Shown piece by piece: positions 1 to 8,193 of a DNA stretch of 64,000 bases. The DNA is from Jeotgalibacillus malaysiensis. GTDB taxonomy: Bacteria; Bacillota; Bacilli; Bacillales; Jeotgalibacillaceae. The number at the start of each line of letters is the position of its first letter. Within the stretch, counting starts at the first letter, position 1. The translations under genes were made by a program, and so were the position numbers. The DNA lies in assembly GCA_000818095.1 (NCBI GenBank), contig CP009416.1, forward strand, positions 1,782,501 to 1,846,500. Direction: 5' to 3'. The notes beneath the pieces were generated by a model. It did no database searches. It was not told the origin of the DNA and saw nothing but the letters and a program-made list of their open reading frames with translations.

Positions 1-636
1 TGAAACAAGATATTTTGCCACCTGTGTATAGTTTCTTGCTTTTGAGACTGGCGTATACTCCCCACCAGCTAATGATGCAATTGGCTTAATATTCAGAAGC
101 GATCCAAGAAATGCTCTTCCTTTACCTATTCGACCACCTTTAACCAGGTTGTCGAGTGTATCCACAACGACAAAAAGTGAAGACCTGTTTTTCACATCTT
201 TTACAATCTCAACAATTTCTTTTGAAGACTTCCCCTCTTCGGCAGCTTGTGCAGCCTCTAGCACCTGATAAGTCAATGCGCGGGAGATAAATCCTGAATC
301 GATTACTGTTACTTTGGTGTCTGTCATTTCAGCTGCACTTTCAGCTGACCTGACCGTTCCGCTCATTTTCCCGGTCATGTGAATTGAAATCACTTCTGAT
401 CCGTCTTTTCCTAATTCATCGTAGACTTCTTTAAATGCACCTGCTGAAGGCTGTGAACTTTTAGGCAGCTCTTTAGATGCAGCCATTTTTTTCATGAATT
501 CTGATGGTGAAATTTCAAATCTGTCTAAATATGAATCACCATCAATTACTAATGTTAATGGAACAACTGTAATACCATACTTTTCAATTTCATCATTTGT
601 AAGGTCTGAAGTTGAGTCAGTTACAATTTTAATCAT
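1..636 (-). CDS. DegV family fatty-acid-binding protein (3' part missing)
   Basis: The frame is open from an ATG at 636 to the left edge, so only the first 212 residues are present. The N-terminus reads MIKIVTDSTSDL, the hallmark of DegV proteins, followed by HMTGKMSGT and VVDTLDNLVKGGRIGK further in. DegV proteins bind a fatty acid; in Firmicutes the related FakB proteins present it to the kinase FakA, which phosphorylates it for phospholipid synthesis. A ribosome binding site (GAGGGG) precedes the start. B. subtilis has several DegV paralogues, so the exact orthologue is not assigned. It is divergent from the hemolysin III gene at 882. Confidence 0.9.
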   Translation of the reverse strand, partial: MIKIVTDSTSDLTNDEIEKYGITVVPLTLVIDGDSYLDRFEISPSEFMKKMAASKELPKSSQPSAGAFKEVYDELGKDGSEVISIHMTGKMSGTVRSAESAAEMTDTKVTVIDSGFISRALTYQVLEAAQAAEEGKSSKEIVEIVKDVKNRSSLFVVVDTLDNLVKGGRIGKGRAFLGSLLNIKPIASLAGGEYTPVSKARNYTQVAKYLVS

Positions 637-820
637 TAAACTACCCCTCATCCAATAGGTTATTATCTTATATTATACTAATGATCCCTTAAATCTCCTA
701 ATACTTCAGTATCTTTTTTAAAATAAGTGACACTTGTCATATCAGCCTGTTATGAAGGCTTTTCAAACGCTTTTTTAATGTAATAATCTTCACTGATTAA
801 ACCCTAAGGCTCTTTTGTCA

Positions 821-849
821 TTGCCTGAATAATATGATAGCAGTACAAT
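821..849 (+). promoter_or_regulatory. Probable sigma-A promoter of the hemolysin III-like gene
   Basis: TTGCCT at 821-826 and TACAAT at 844-849 are separated by 17 bases. The predicted transcription start lies near 856, about 25 bases before the TTG start codon at 882. Assigned by pattern only. Confidence 0.45.
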
Positions 850-881
850 AATAAAAACAGATTATAGAGGTGATGTAAGGC

Positions 882-1517
882 TTGGATACTTTTGATTTTA
901 AAGACCAGAAAGAAGAGTTCTGGAATGCAGTCACACATGGTGCAGGTTTTTTACTGTCAATTCCGGCACTTGTGATGATTATCCTGGCTGCAGTTGAGAG
1001 AGGAACTGCCTGGCACGTAGTGAGCTTTACGATTTTTGGCGCAACCATGCTGATTCTTTATTTATGCTCAACATTGCTGCACAGTGTAAAAACTGAAAAA
1101 TTGAAGCGATTTTTTGCAATTCTGGATCATTCAGCTATTTATTTATTAATTGCTGGTACTTACACGCCATTTGTTCTTGTAACAATCCGTGATCCTCTCG
1201 GCTGGACAATTTTCGGGCTGGTGTGGGGACTGGCAATCGCCGGGATTGTATTTAAATGTTACTTCGTAGACAGATATCAAATCATTTCAACACTTTTTTA
1301 CGTATTGATGGGCTGGCTGATTATTATTGCTGCGGTACCGCTATACAACGAATTGTCTGCTGCCGGATTTGGATTATTACTAACAGGCGGATTGTTTTAT
1401 TCAGTAGGTGCGATCTTTTATGTGTGGAGAAAACTGCCCTATAATCATGCGATCTGGCACCTGTTTGTTATCGCAGGCAGCGCATTTATGTATTTCACTG
1501 TATATTTTTACGCATAA
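882..1517 (+). CDS. yplQ: Hemolysin III / PAQR family membrane protein
   Basis: A 211-residue integral membrane protein with about seven hydrophobic segments. The early FWNAVTHGAGF, STLLHS and later NHAIWHLFVIAGS blocks are the conserved histidine-containing motifs of the HlyIII/PAQR family, thought to bind zinc. The start is TTG at 882, with AGAGGTGAT placed about seven bases upstream. The cellular role is unsettled: some members are called hemolysins, and the fold is shared with adiponectin receptors that act as ceramidases. The B. subtilis counterpart is YplQ. It is a single-gene unit between its own promoter and a bidirectional terminator. Confidence 0.88.
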   Translation: MDTFDFKDQKEEFWNAVTHGAGFLLSIPALVMIILAAVERGTAWHVVSFTIFGATMLILYLCSTLLHSVKTEKLKRFFAILDHSAIYLLIAGTYTPFVLVTIRDPLGWTIFGLVWGLAIAGIVFKCYFVDRYQIISTLFYVLMGWLIIIAAVPLYNELSAAGFGLLLTGGLFYSVGAIFYVWRKLPYNHAIWHLFVIAGSAFMYFTVYFYA

Positions 1518-1519
1518 AA

Positions 1520-1548
1520 AAGAACCTTCAGAAGGACTGAAGGTTCTT
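1520..1548. terminator. Bidirectional terminator between yplQ and dfrA
   Basis: A 12-bp perfect stem (AAGAACCTTCAG with CTGAAGGTTCTT) and a 5-base loop, flanked by A and T runs so that it ends transcripts from both sides. It begins three bases after the yplQ stop and ends three bases before the dfrA stop codon. Confidence 0.85.
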
Positions 1549-1550
1549 TT

Positions 1551-2033
1551 TTATATTCTGTCATATACAATATATTCAAAATCATATGGGTTCTTCTCAT
1601 CCCTGATACCTTTAACTTTTGAACTGACTTTCCATTCATCCTCGGTATATGATGGAAAATAAGTATCTCCTTCAAATTTATCGTGGATTAAAGTAATATA
1701 CAGCCTGTCAGCTCTGTCAATAGCCATTTTATAGATTTCTCCTCCGCCAATGACAAATCCCTCATCTGACTCATTCAAAATCCTTAATCCCTCATCAAGC
1801 GTTTTTACAACAATTGCTCCCTCATGATGCCAGTTTTCATCTCTTGTCAAAACAATATTTTTTCGATTCTTGAGTGGTCCATTCATTGATTCAAATGTTT
1901 TACGCCCCATTAGAATACTATGACCAGACGTAACTTTCTGGAAATATTTTAAATCGTCAGGTAAGTGCCAAGGCATCTCACCGTCTTTACCAATGACTCT
2001 GTTCAAGTCGTGCGCACTAATCATTGAAATCAT
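1551..2033 (-). CDS. dfrA: Dihydrofolate reductase
   Basis: This enzyme reduces dihydrofolate to tetrahydrofolate with NADPH and regenerates the cofactor consumed by thymidylate synthase next door. The 160-residue protein has the normal length. Visible motifs are ISAHDLNRVIGKDGEMPWHLP (start of the fold and Met20 loop), the acidic active-site residue in PDDLKYF, ILMGRKTFESM and FVIGGGEIYK near the NADPH site. The ribosome binding site AAGGGGG precedes the ATG. It follows thyA with a 12-base gap, so the two form an operon, as is common in Bacillales. Confidence 0.97.
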   Translation of the reverse strand: MISMISAHDLNRVIGKDGEMPWHLPDDLKYFQKVTSGHSILMGRKTFESMNGPLKNRKNIVLTRDENWHHEGAIVVKTLDEGLRILNESDEGFVIGGGEIYKMAIDRADRLYITLIHDKFEGDTYFPSYTEDEWKVSSKVKGIRDEKNPYDFEYIVYDRI

Positions 2034-2045
2034 ATTTTTTCCCCC

Positions 2046-2987
2046 TTATACTGCTACCGGTGCTTTAATTGCCGGATGCGGTTCATAGTTATCAATACTG
2101 ATATCTGATGGTTCAAGTTCAAAAATAGATTTGCCTGAATCAATTCTTAGTGTTGGTAATGATTTATGCGATCTGGATAATTGGGTATTTACCTGATCCA
2201 GATGATTCGAATAAATATGTGCATCCCCAATTGTATGAATGAATTCTCCCGGTTTCAGTCCGCACTCTGCAGCAATCAAATGTGTCAGCAGCGCATAGCT
2301 CGCAATATTAAATGGGATACCTAAAAAAAGATCCCCGCTCCTTTGATACAGCTGACAGGAAAGTTTACCGTCACCGACATAAAACTGAAACATTGTATGA
2401 CAAGGCGGCAGTGCCATATTAGGAATATCTTCAGGGTTCCATGCACTGATAATATGACGTCTGGAATCCGGATTATGCTTAATGGATGCGATGACTTCTT
2501 TTAACTGATCAATCGTATCTCCAGTTGATTTCTGCCATTCACGCCACTGTTTGCCATAAACAGCTCCTAAATCCCCGTATTTTAAAGCAAAGCTGTCGTC
2601 CGTTAAAACTTTTTCCTGAAAACGCTTCATCTCAGCTTTATAGTCCAGATTGAATTCTTCATCATTTAACGAACGCAATCCAAAATCAGTCATGTCAGGA
2701 CCGGTATATTCGTCTGATTCCACCCAGTTTTTAAAAGCCCATTCATCCCAAATATGATTATTATGCTCAAGTAGGTAACGGATATTTGTATCACCTTTTA
2801 TAAACCATAACAATTCACTTACGATCAATCCAAAAGGCACTCTTTTAGTCGTGACAAGAGGAAATCCTTTCTGAAGATCAAACCTCATCTGATGGCCAAA
2901 GGAGCTGATTGTTCCTATACCGGTTCTGTCACCTTTACTGATTCCATGATTCAGGACCTGTTCAAGCAGATCGTGATACTGTTTCAT
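2046..2987 (-). CDS. thyA: Thymidylate synthase
   Basis: Converts dUMP to dTMP using methylene-tetrahydrofolate and yields dihydrofolate for DfrA. The 313-residue protein has the nucleophilic cysteine in [11 protein letters not shown] and the dUMP-binding blocks [29 protein letters not shown] and [10 protein letters not shown]. Its length and the acidic insert after the first 100 residues match the longer Lactobacillus casei-type ThyA rather than the 264-residue E. coli enzyme. A GGAG sits nine bases before the ATG. It is the first gene of the thyA-dfrA unit. Confidence 0.97.
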   Translation of the reverse strand: MKQYHDLLEQVLNHGISKGDRTGIGTISSFGHQMRFDLQKGFPLVTTKRVPFGLIVSELLWFIKGDTNIRYLLEHNNHIWDEWAFKNWVESDEYTGPDMTDFGLRSLNDEEFNLDYKAEMKRFQEKVLTDDSFALKYGDLGAVYGKQWREWQKSTGDTIDQLKEVIASIKHNPDSRRHIISAWNPEDIPNMALPPCHTMFQFYVGDGKLSCQLYQRSGDLFLGIPFNIASYALLTHLIAAECGLKPGEFIHTIGDAHIYSNHLDQVNTQLSRSHKSLPTLRIDSGKSIFELEPSDISIDNYEPHPAIKAPVAV

Positions 2988-3017
2988 CTAGCACCGCTCC
3001 TTTAAAGTTTATGTAGA

Positions 3018-3036
3018 CAGGGTAATTAAAACCCTG
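3018..3036. promoter_or_regulatory. Inverted repeat in the thyA upstream region
   Basis: CAGGGT and ACCCTG flank a 7-base AT loop, between the terminator at 3061 and the thyA start. It could be an operator or a small leader hairpin. No function is known from the sequence. Confidence 0.35.
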
Positions 3037-3060
3037 CTGTTGATTCATAATGTAAATAAA

Positions 3061-3080
3061 AAGCTGGCAGACGCCAGCTT
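3061..3080. terminator. Hairpin terminator upstream of thyA
   Basis: An 8-bp stem (AAGCTGGC with GCCAGCTT) and a 4-base loop, with T-rich tails on both strands. On the minus strand it lies four bases after the stop of the small membrane-peptide gene at 3085-3162 and would separate it from thyA. Confidence 0.7.
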
Positions 3081-3084
3081 TTTA

Positions 3085-3162
3085 TTATTCAGCAAATTGT
3101 AAGTATACAAAGTAAGCAAGCATTAATAGAAACCCGATACTGATCATAATTTCTTCCAACAC
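3085..3162 (-). CDS. Possible 25-residue single-pass membrane peptide
   Basis: A 25-codon frame starts at GTG (3162) with an AGGGGG ribosome binding site about six bases upstream. It encodes a short acidic N-terminus (MLEE) followed by a hydrophobic stretch with SIGFLLMLAYFVYLQFA, enough for one membrane span. A terminator follows directly, giving the layout of an independent short transcript. I recognise no family. Such short frames arise by chance, so conservation in relatives would be the deciding evidence. Confidence 0.45.
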   Translation of the reverse strand: MLEEIMISIGFLLMLAYFVYLQFAE

Positions 3163-3297
3163 ATTTACCCCCTATTCAAGGAACAATATTTAAAAAACTA
3201 GCGCTTTTCTTTTCGTATTCTAGTATAATTGATTTAACAATATGAGTCCATTCCGGATTTTAATAATTTGAATTCTTATCGAAGGGAATCAGATGCT

Positions 3298-3873
3298 ATG
3301 CCTAACTGGTTAAAAAAATCATTTGTTGTTTTAATATCAATCCTGACTTTCGGGATGATCTCACCTCAGGATCTATTAGCATGGAATAATCAAAAGTCCG
3401 ATAACCATGATGTTATTCCTGACCATATAGAAGTTTCATCACTGCCTGAATTAAGCCGTGAACAATCTGCCGAACAATTAATCTCACAGGCCAGGGAAAT
3501 TACTGCCTCGAAACTCGGTGACAGAATTTTGCCGAGAATCGAATCAGATTTTGAATCTGAAGTTTTACCGAAAATTGAAGAAATTATTATCGACCTGTTA
3601 GATACATATCCTGAAGAAGAAATACACGACATTGCGATTTCACCTGTTATCGGGAAAGGCGATGGAGAGCGGATATTCCATATTATGGATACTAAATCAA
3701 ATGATGAAATTCTTTATTTCCATGTTCGTAAAGACCGTCCACCTCTTGAGGGATACAGCTTCAATTTCCACTATCATAGCATTGAAGACGGTTTTGAAAC
3801 TCATCATGAGTTAGCTGAAGTGTATTGGGGCAAAGATACACCTGCGAAATTTGGATCTGAACAAATACATTAG
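3298..3873 (+). CDS. ypjP: YpjP-like exported protein of unknown function
   Basis: A longer in-frame TTG exists at 3268, but the ATG at 3298 is preferred. It has GAAGGGA about ten bases upstream and begins a clear signal or anchor segment, MPNWLKKSFVVLISILTFG. The mature part of about 165 residues is acidic and ends with YHSIEDGFETHHELAEVYWGKDTP, a well-conserved YpjP block. In B. subtilis ypjP also lies by thymidylate synthase and dihydrofolate reductase genes. It was picked out there as a possible cell-wall or extracytoplasmic factor, but no biochemical role is established. It is convergent with ypiP and shares its terminator. Confidence 0.85.
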   Translation: MPNWLKKSFVVLISILTFGMISPQDLLAWNNQKSDNHDVIPDHIEVSSLPELSREQSAEQLISQAREITASKLGDRILPRIESDFESEVLPKIEEIIIDLLDTYPEEEIHDIAISPVIGKGDGERIFHIMDTKSNDEILYFHVRKDRPPLEGYSFNFHYHSIEDGFETHHELAEVYWGKDTPAKFGSEQIH

Positions 3874-3904
3874 AAAAACCAGTCTCTTCAGACTGGTTTT
3901 TCTA
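3871..3904. terminator. Shared bidirectional terminator lying inside two gene ends
   Basis: A 15-bp stem (TAGAAAAACCAGTCT paired with 3890-3904) and a 4-base loop. The left arm begins with the ypjP stop codon. The right arm contains the last codons of ypiP, whose stop overlaps the loop. Confidence 0.85.
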
Positions 3905-4670
3905 ATGTCATTATGCCGTAATGCTGTTTAGTGGAAGGCCTGATGATTCTTTCAAATCCAAGTTTTTCAAACCTGGCAGAACGAAAATGATCTTTTAACA
4001 AGATTTTTTTACGTGCTACTCTCTTAGCCTCATCTACTGCGAGTTCTAAATTTTCATCATTGTATTGTGCTAACTTTTTTAAAGTCATAATTCCTTCAGA
4101 GTTGATTGTCTCAGTAAACATTGGATCAAAATAAACAACATCATACTCATCAGTTGACGCTGATTTTAAAAATGAATAAGCATCAGCATGTATGAGATTA
4201 ATTTTCCTCATAGCTGCTGTAATTGAGTCATGCTTATGTGTAAAGCTCTTCAGCCCTTCTGCTGTAATAAACGCAATTTCTCTATTAGTTTCAATGGCAG
4301 TAACGTCTTTTGAGCAGTACCAGGACGCTACAAGTGTGTCAGCAGCCATTCCAGCGGTACAATCCAGAAACCGGTCCTGAGGAAGAAGACCCGCTGCTTT
4401 GATCAGCGGGTCTTCTTCTCCTTTCATTAACCTTTTAATTCTTAATGATGCTACATTTGGGTGGTAAAAAAAGGGCTGATTTTCTCCGGTTACAAACAAT
4501 TCAAACCGCTCATCACCGGCAACAAGTATCTCTGTCTGATATTGATCCATTAATACTTTCACTGAGCGTTTTTTCCGTTCAACTACTTCCGCTTCAGAAA
4601 AGTATTGTTTTGCAGTAATCAGATGATTCAGTGCTTTTTTTCCGGGCCTGCCGGAAGTTGTGATAATCAC
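3888..4670 (-). CDS. ypiP: Putative class I SAM-dependent methyltransferase
   Basis: The 260-residue protein carries RFLDCTAGMAADTLVAS (motif I, the SAM-binding glycine loop), AIETNREIAF (acidic residue of motif II) and DVVYFDPMF (a DPMF motif IV). This resembles the RsmJ-like family that methylates guanines in rRNA. The actual substrate is not known here. The start is GTG at 4670, five bases after brxB, with only a poor ribosome binding site, which suggests translational coupling. The final codons form one arm of the shared terminator with ypjP. B. subtilis has the same ypiP-yphP(brxB) neighbourhood. Confidence 0.82.
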   Translation of the reverse strand: MIITTSGRPGKKALNHLITAKQYFSEAEVVERKKRSVKVLMDQYQTEILVAGDERFELFVTGENQPFFYHPNVASLRIKRLMKGEEDPLIKAAGLLPQDRFLDCTAGMAADTLVASWYCSKDVTAIETNREIAFITAEGLKSFTHKHDSITAAMRKINLIHADAYSFLKSASTDEYDVVYFDPMFTETINSEGIMTLKKLAQYNDENLELAVDEAKRVARKKILLKDHFRSARFEKLGFERIIRPSTKQHYGIMTLEKPV

Positions 4671-4675
4671 GCTGA

Positions 4676-5110
4676 TCAGCAGAAGCGGTCCATTGCAGTT
4701 TTTAAGTTCGCTACAATATCCTCTACTTCGTGATCTTCAATTTCTTCTCTTGGAATAAAGTGAGCCACTTCGTTGTCTTTTAACAATACAATTGATGGAG
4801 ATGACGGCTCATAATCAGGGAACTGCGCTCTCATTTTAGCAGTCGCTTCTTTGTCCTGACCTGCGAATACTGTTACAAGATGATCAGGTTCTTTATCATG
4901 TGTGATTAATGCCTGGGTAACAGCAGGTCTTGCAAGACCTGCTGCACAGCCGCATACTGAATTAATCACAACCAGCGAGGTTCCTTTTGATTCTTCAAAG
5001 AATGATTCTACCTCTTCTGCTGTTCTTAATTCCTGAAACCCTGCCTGCGTAAGCTCTTGTCTCATCGGCTTAACGAGTTGTCTCATATATTCTTCATATG
5101 CCATTGACAT
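4676..5110 (-). CDS. brxB: Bacilliredoxin BrxB
   Basis: Bacilliredoxins remove bacillithiol from protein mixed disulfides, the Bacillales counterpart of glutaredoxins. The 144-residue product has the thioredoxin-like fold and the family CGC motif in NSVCGCAAGLARP. The reading frame extends upstream to 5158. The ATG at 5110 is chosen because GGAGG lies seven bases before it and the length then equals that of B. subtilis YphP (BrxB). Genes for bacillithiol synthesis (bshA, bshB1) occur about 43 kb away. It sits between cvfC/ypgR and ypiP in one operon. Confidence 0.95.
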   Translation of the reverse strand: MSMAYEEYMRQLVKPMRQELTQAGFQELRTAEEVESFFEESKGTSLVVINSVCGCAAGLARPAVTQALITHDKEPDHLVTVFAGQDKEATAKMRAQFPDYEPSSPSIVLLKDNEVAHFIPREEIEDHEVEDIVANLKTAMDRFC

Positions 5111-5112
5111 GC

Positions 5113-6249
5113 TTATTCCTCCATTCTCTGTTTTCTTGCTTCTGTCATTTGCTTCCACACTGACCCTTTAGCTTCCTGTCCTTCTGCAATTCTTTCAATT
5201 GCCATTTTGATCTGCAGCTTCACTTCGAATTCAGGATCTTCTTCAGCAGCTTTTAATGCTTCAAGAGATTTTTCTGTTCCTGCTTCATAAAGAAACATTG
5301 CTGCTCTCCAGCGCACTAATTTATTTTTATCCGCTAAAGCTTTCATCATTTCTTCTTCTGCAGCAGGAAAACCAAGATCTGACAGACAATCGCCTGCTGT
5401 TCTTCTTACTGAAGCATTTTTATCGTGAAGACCTTTGTAAAGAGATGGCAGCACGGACTCATCTTCAATCATCCCTAGATAAACAACTGCAAGTCTTCTG
5501 ACTGAAACTTTTTCATCCTCAAGTGCTACGTTGAGCATCGGAATATCGTTAACTTCAGGCTCTGGAATCTGCTCTAGTAACTGATAGCGTTCCTGCCAAG
5601 TATCACACGATTTTAACATCTCGGCTGAAACTTTCTTCAGATCTCTGCTTTGAACAGGGTGATCTCCTGCTTCTCTTGCAGCTTCAACAATTGCCTGAAC
5701 TCTGCTAGAAGGATATGATGCAAGAATTTCATCAGTTACTTCCTGAGCGATTTTATCAAGATCACCATACCTGATTCCGAAATCTTTCCATTTTCTCTGA
5801 AGCACTACATTATCTCCATCAAGCTGGGCTTCACTCATAGCATTCGCAAAGTAATCAGGTAATCCATATCTTTTTTCTTCATCACCAGTCAATAGCTTAA
5901 TTTGAAGAGGTATGCTTTTAAATTGCAATACCTGTACTTGTACTTCTCCAAAATGATCATCGGGCTTTTCTTCCGTATGATCTGATGTATTCTCTTCTCC
6001 AAAGACTGAACGTACTTCCGGAAGTACAGCCTCCCAGTCTGCTTTTGGATGCCTTTCTACAGCAAGAAAATCTGCTACATGGTAAATTCCTTTTACACCA
6101 TCAATTTGTAGAAGTTTCTTAATTTTATCAGGCGCTTTTTCTGCGTCATCCTTTTTATAATTGTTACTCGTACCGCCTGCTAATGCTTCATCTACAATCA
6201 CTTTCATCGTATTAGGACTAGGCGTTGGTTCTATTGAAAGTATTTTCAC
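5113..6249 (-). CDS. ypgR: Conserved virulence factor C family protein (Nfu-N domain plus HEAT repeats)
   Basis: The N-terminal ~85 residues (ILSIEPTPSPNTMKVIVDE through GIYHVADFLAVERHPKADW) match the Nfu/NifU N-terminal scaffold domain. The C-terminal half contains HEAT-like repeats such as DEKVSVRRLAVVYLG and DKNASVRRTAGDCLS. This is the CvfC family of Staphylococcus and YpgR of Bacillus; its molecular role is not settled. GTG at 6249 is chosen over the longer frame from 6285 because GGAGGGG lies five bases before it. The gap to brxB is two bases, so the two are almost certainly co-translated. Confidence 0.85.
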   Translation of the reverse strand: MKILSIEPTPSPNTMKVIVDEALAGGTSNNYKKDDAEKAPDKIKKLLQIDGVKGIYHVADFLAVERHPKADWEAVLPEVRSVFGEENTSDHTEEKPDDHFGEVQVQVLQFKSIPLQIKLLTGDEEKRYGLPDYFANAMSEAQLDGDNVVLQRKWKDFGIRYGDLDKIAQEVTDEILASYPSSRVQAIVEAAREAGDHPVQSRDLKKVSAEMLKSCDTWQERYQLLEQIPEPEVNDIPMLNVALEDEKVSVRRLAVVYLGMIEDESVLPSLYKGLHDKNASVRRTAGDCLSDLGFPAAEEEMMKALADKNKLVRWRAAMFLYEAGTEKSLEALKAAEEDPEFEVKLQIKMAIERIAEGQEAKGSVWKQMTEARKQRMEE

Positions 6250-6283
6250 TTTTACCCCTCCGATTATTCCCAAATCTAGTTGC

Positions 6284-6312
6284 ATTGTATCACAAACAAA
6301 AATTGTGTTGAA
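6284..6312 (-). promoter_or_regulatory. Promoter of the ypgR-brxB-ypiP operon
   Basis: On the minus strand, TTCAAC (6312-6307) and TACAAT (6289-6284) are 17 bases apart, with a TGA triplet forming an extended -10 element. It begins immediately after the end of the ABC-F gene. Confidence 0.5.
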
Positions 6313-6321
6313 GAAATGGGC

Positions 6322-8193
6322 TTAGTCTGCGTATTCTGACAGGTAACTCCAGCGCTCAATTAACTGTTCGAGCTTATCATTCAGATTTTTTAAACTTTCA
6401 TTGATTTCTTCTGCTCTCATATAATCGCTGCCAGTTGATACCAGCTCTTCTTCAAGCTTAACAATCTCTTCTTCAAGTTTTTCAATATCTGATGTAATGG
6501 TTTCCCATTCAATTTTTTCCTTATATGAAAGTCTTGTTTTTTCTTTATCTGCCTTTTTTTCCTGTACTTCTACAATACTTTTAGGAGCTTCTTCAGCAGG
6601 CTCTTCAAGCTGTTTTTCTAGGTAGACCGAATAGTCATCCAGTGTGATTTCGGGCACACCAGATCTATTGAGGATAATTAATTTGTCTGCTACTTTATCA
6701 AGAAAGTACCGATCATGTGATACTGTAATGACAACGCCTTTGAAATTCTCCAGGAAATTCTCAAGTACGGTGAGTGTCTGGGTATCAAGATCGTTTGTCG
6801 GCTCATCAAGCATGAGGACATTCGGCTGCTTCATTAATAGTTTCAGTAGATAAAGTCTTCTTTTTTCTCCACCTGAAAGCTTGTAGATCGGTGTACCGTG
6901 TACCTCAGGGGGAAACAGGAACTGCTCAAGCATTTGAGAAGCTGAAACTGTACCATCATTGGTTTCTACGATTTCAGCGGCTTCTCTGATATACTCGATC
7001 ATCCGGAGCTTCTGATCCATCTCTTCTATTTCTTGTGAGAAATATGCGATTTTAACCGTTTGCCCTATATCAACTGACCCTTGATCCGGTTTAATTCTGC
7101 CGGCAATCATATTCATTAAGGTAGATTTTCCGCTTCCGTTGGATCCTGCTATGCCAATTCTGTCACCAGGCGTAATTAAAAGGTTAAAATCAGAAAACAG
7201 TTCGCGATCATATTTTTTAGAAACGTTTTTAAGCTCGATCACCTGTTTACCAAGTCTGCTGCTGAGTGCGCCAATAGTTAACTCCTGATCCTGGCCTTTA
7301 TCCATAGAGCTTTCCAGACTTTCAAAACGCTGAATTCTTGCTTTTTGTTTTGTGGTACGGGCTTTTGCTCCTCTGCGCATCCAAGCAAGTTCATTTTTAT
7401 AGAGATTATTCTTTTTCTTCTCTGCTGACGCTTCCTGTTCTTCGCGTTCAGCTTTTGCTTCGATGAATTGCTGATAATTTCCTTTATACTTAAATGCACG
7501 CCCGTTATCGATTTCAACCATGGCATTTGATACCTGATCGATAAAATATCTGTCATGGGATACAAATAGCAATGATCCGCTGTATTTTTGCAGGTATTGT
7601 CCAAGCCAAAGTATCGCATCATAATCAAGGTGGTTAGTAGGCTCATCAAGCAGCAGCAGATCCGGTTCTTCTAAGAGCACCTGAGCGAGTGCAACTCTTT
7701 TCTTCTGACCGCCCGAGAGTTCTGAAACCTTTTTCTCGGTTTCATTTATACCGAGTTTTGACAGAATTGACTTAGCCTTAGCTGCAGCATCCCAGGCGTT
7801 TTCTTCATCCATTTTTTGCTGAATATGAAGCATTTTTGATTGAACATCCCCAGATTCAGGGTTCATTTCATATTCATTCATTACCCTCTGGTATTCTGTC
7901 ATCAGCCTTGTAACATTTGCATCACTCTCAAATATCGCCTGCATAACAGTATCTTCGTCTTTTAATAATGGCTCCTGATCCAGCAATTTAACAGTATATT
8001 GCTTTGGTTTTTCAATGTCCCCGGAATCAGGATATTCAAGACCAGCAATTAACTTCATTAATGTTGATTTTCCTGTTCCGTTAACACCGATCAGTCCGAT
8101 TCTATCTGAGTCCGTAATTGTGAAAGACAGATTTTCAAACAGCATTTTTTCGCCATAGGATTTATTTAAATTTAATAACTTACACTGCTTCAT
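6322..8193 (-). CDS. yfmR: ABC-F ATPase, YfmR/Uup type
   Basis: A 623-residue soluble protein with two ABC domains and no membrane segments. Each has a Walker A (GVNGTGKST; GSNGSGKST), a signature (LSGGQKKR; LSGGEKRR) and a Walker B (LLLLDEPTNHLD; VLMLDEPTNDLD). The linker contains the charged NELAWMRRGAKARTTKQKAR block typical of Uup/YfmR, and a C-terminal coiled coil (about 545-620) is visible. ABC-F proteins bind the ribosomal E site; B. subtilis YfmR helps relieve stalling alongside EF-P. Which ABC-F paralogue this is remains an inference. It overlaps ypgQ by four bases (ATGA). Confidence 0.88.
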   Translation of the reverse strand: MKQCKLLNLNKSYGEKMLFENLSFTITDSDRIGLIGVNGTGKSTLMKLIAGLEYPDSGDIEKPKQYTVKLLDQEPLLKDEDTVMQAIFESDANVTRLMTEYQRVMNEYEMNPESGDVQSKMLHIQQKMDEENAWDAAAKAKSILSKLGINETEKKVSELSGGQKKRVALAQVLLEEPDLLLLDEPTNHLDYDAILWLGQYLQKYSGSLLFVSHDRYFIDQVSNAMVEIDNGRAFKYKGNYQQFIEAKAEREEQEASAEKKKNNLYKNELAWMRRGAKARTTKQKARIQRFESLESSMDKGQDQELTIGALSSRLGKQVIELKNVSKKYDRELFSDFNLLITPGDRIGIAGSNGSGKSTLMNMIAGRIKPDQGSVDIGQTVKIAYFSQEIEEMDQKLRMIEYIREAAEIVETNDGTVSASQMLEQFLFPPEVHGTPIYKLSGGEKRRLYLLKLLMKQPNVLMLDEPTNDLDTQTLTVLENFLENFKGVVITVSHDRYFLDKVADKLIILNRSGVPEITLDDYSVYLEKQLEEPAEEAPKSIVEVQEKKADKEKTRLSYKEKIEWETITSDIEKLEEEIVKLEEELVSTGSDYMRAEEINESLKNLNDKLEQLIERWSYLSEYAD

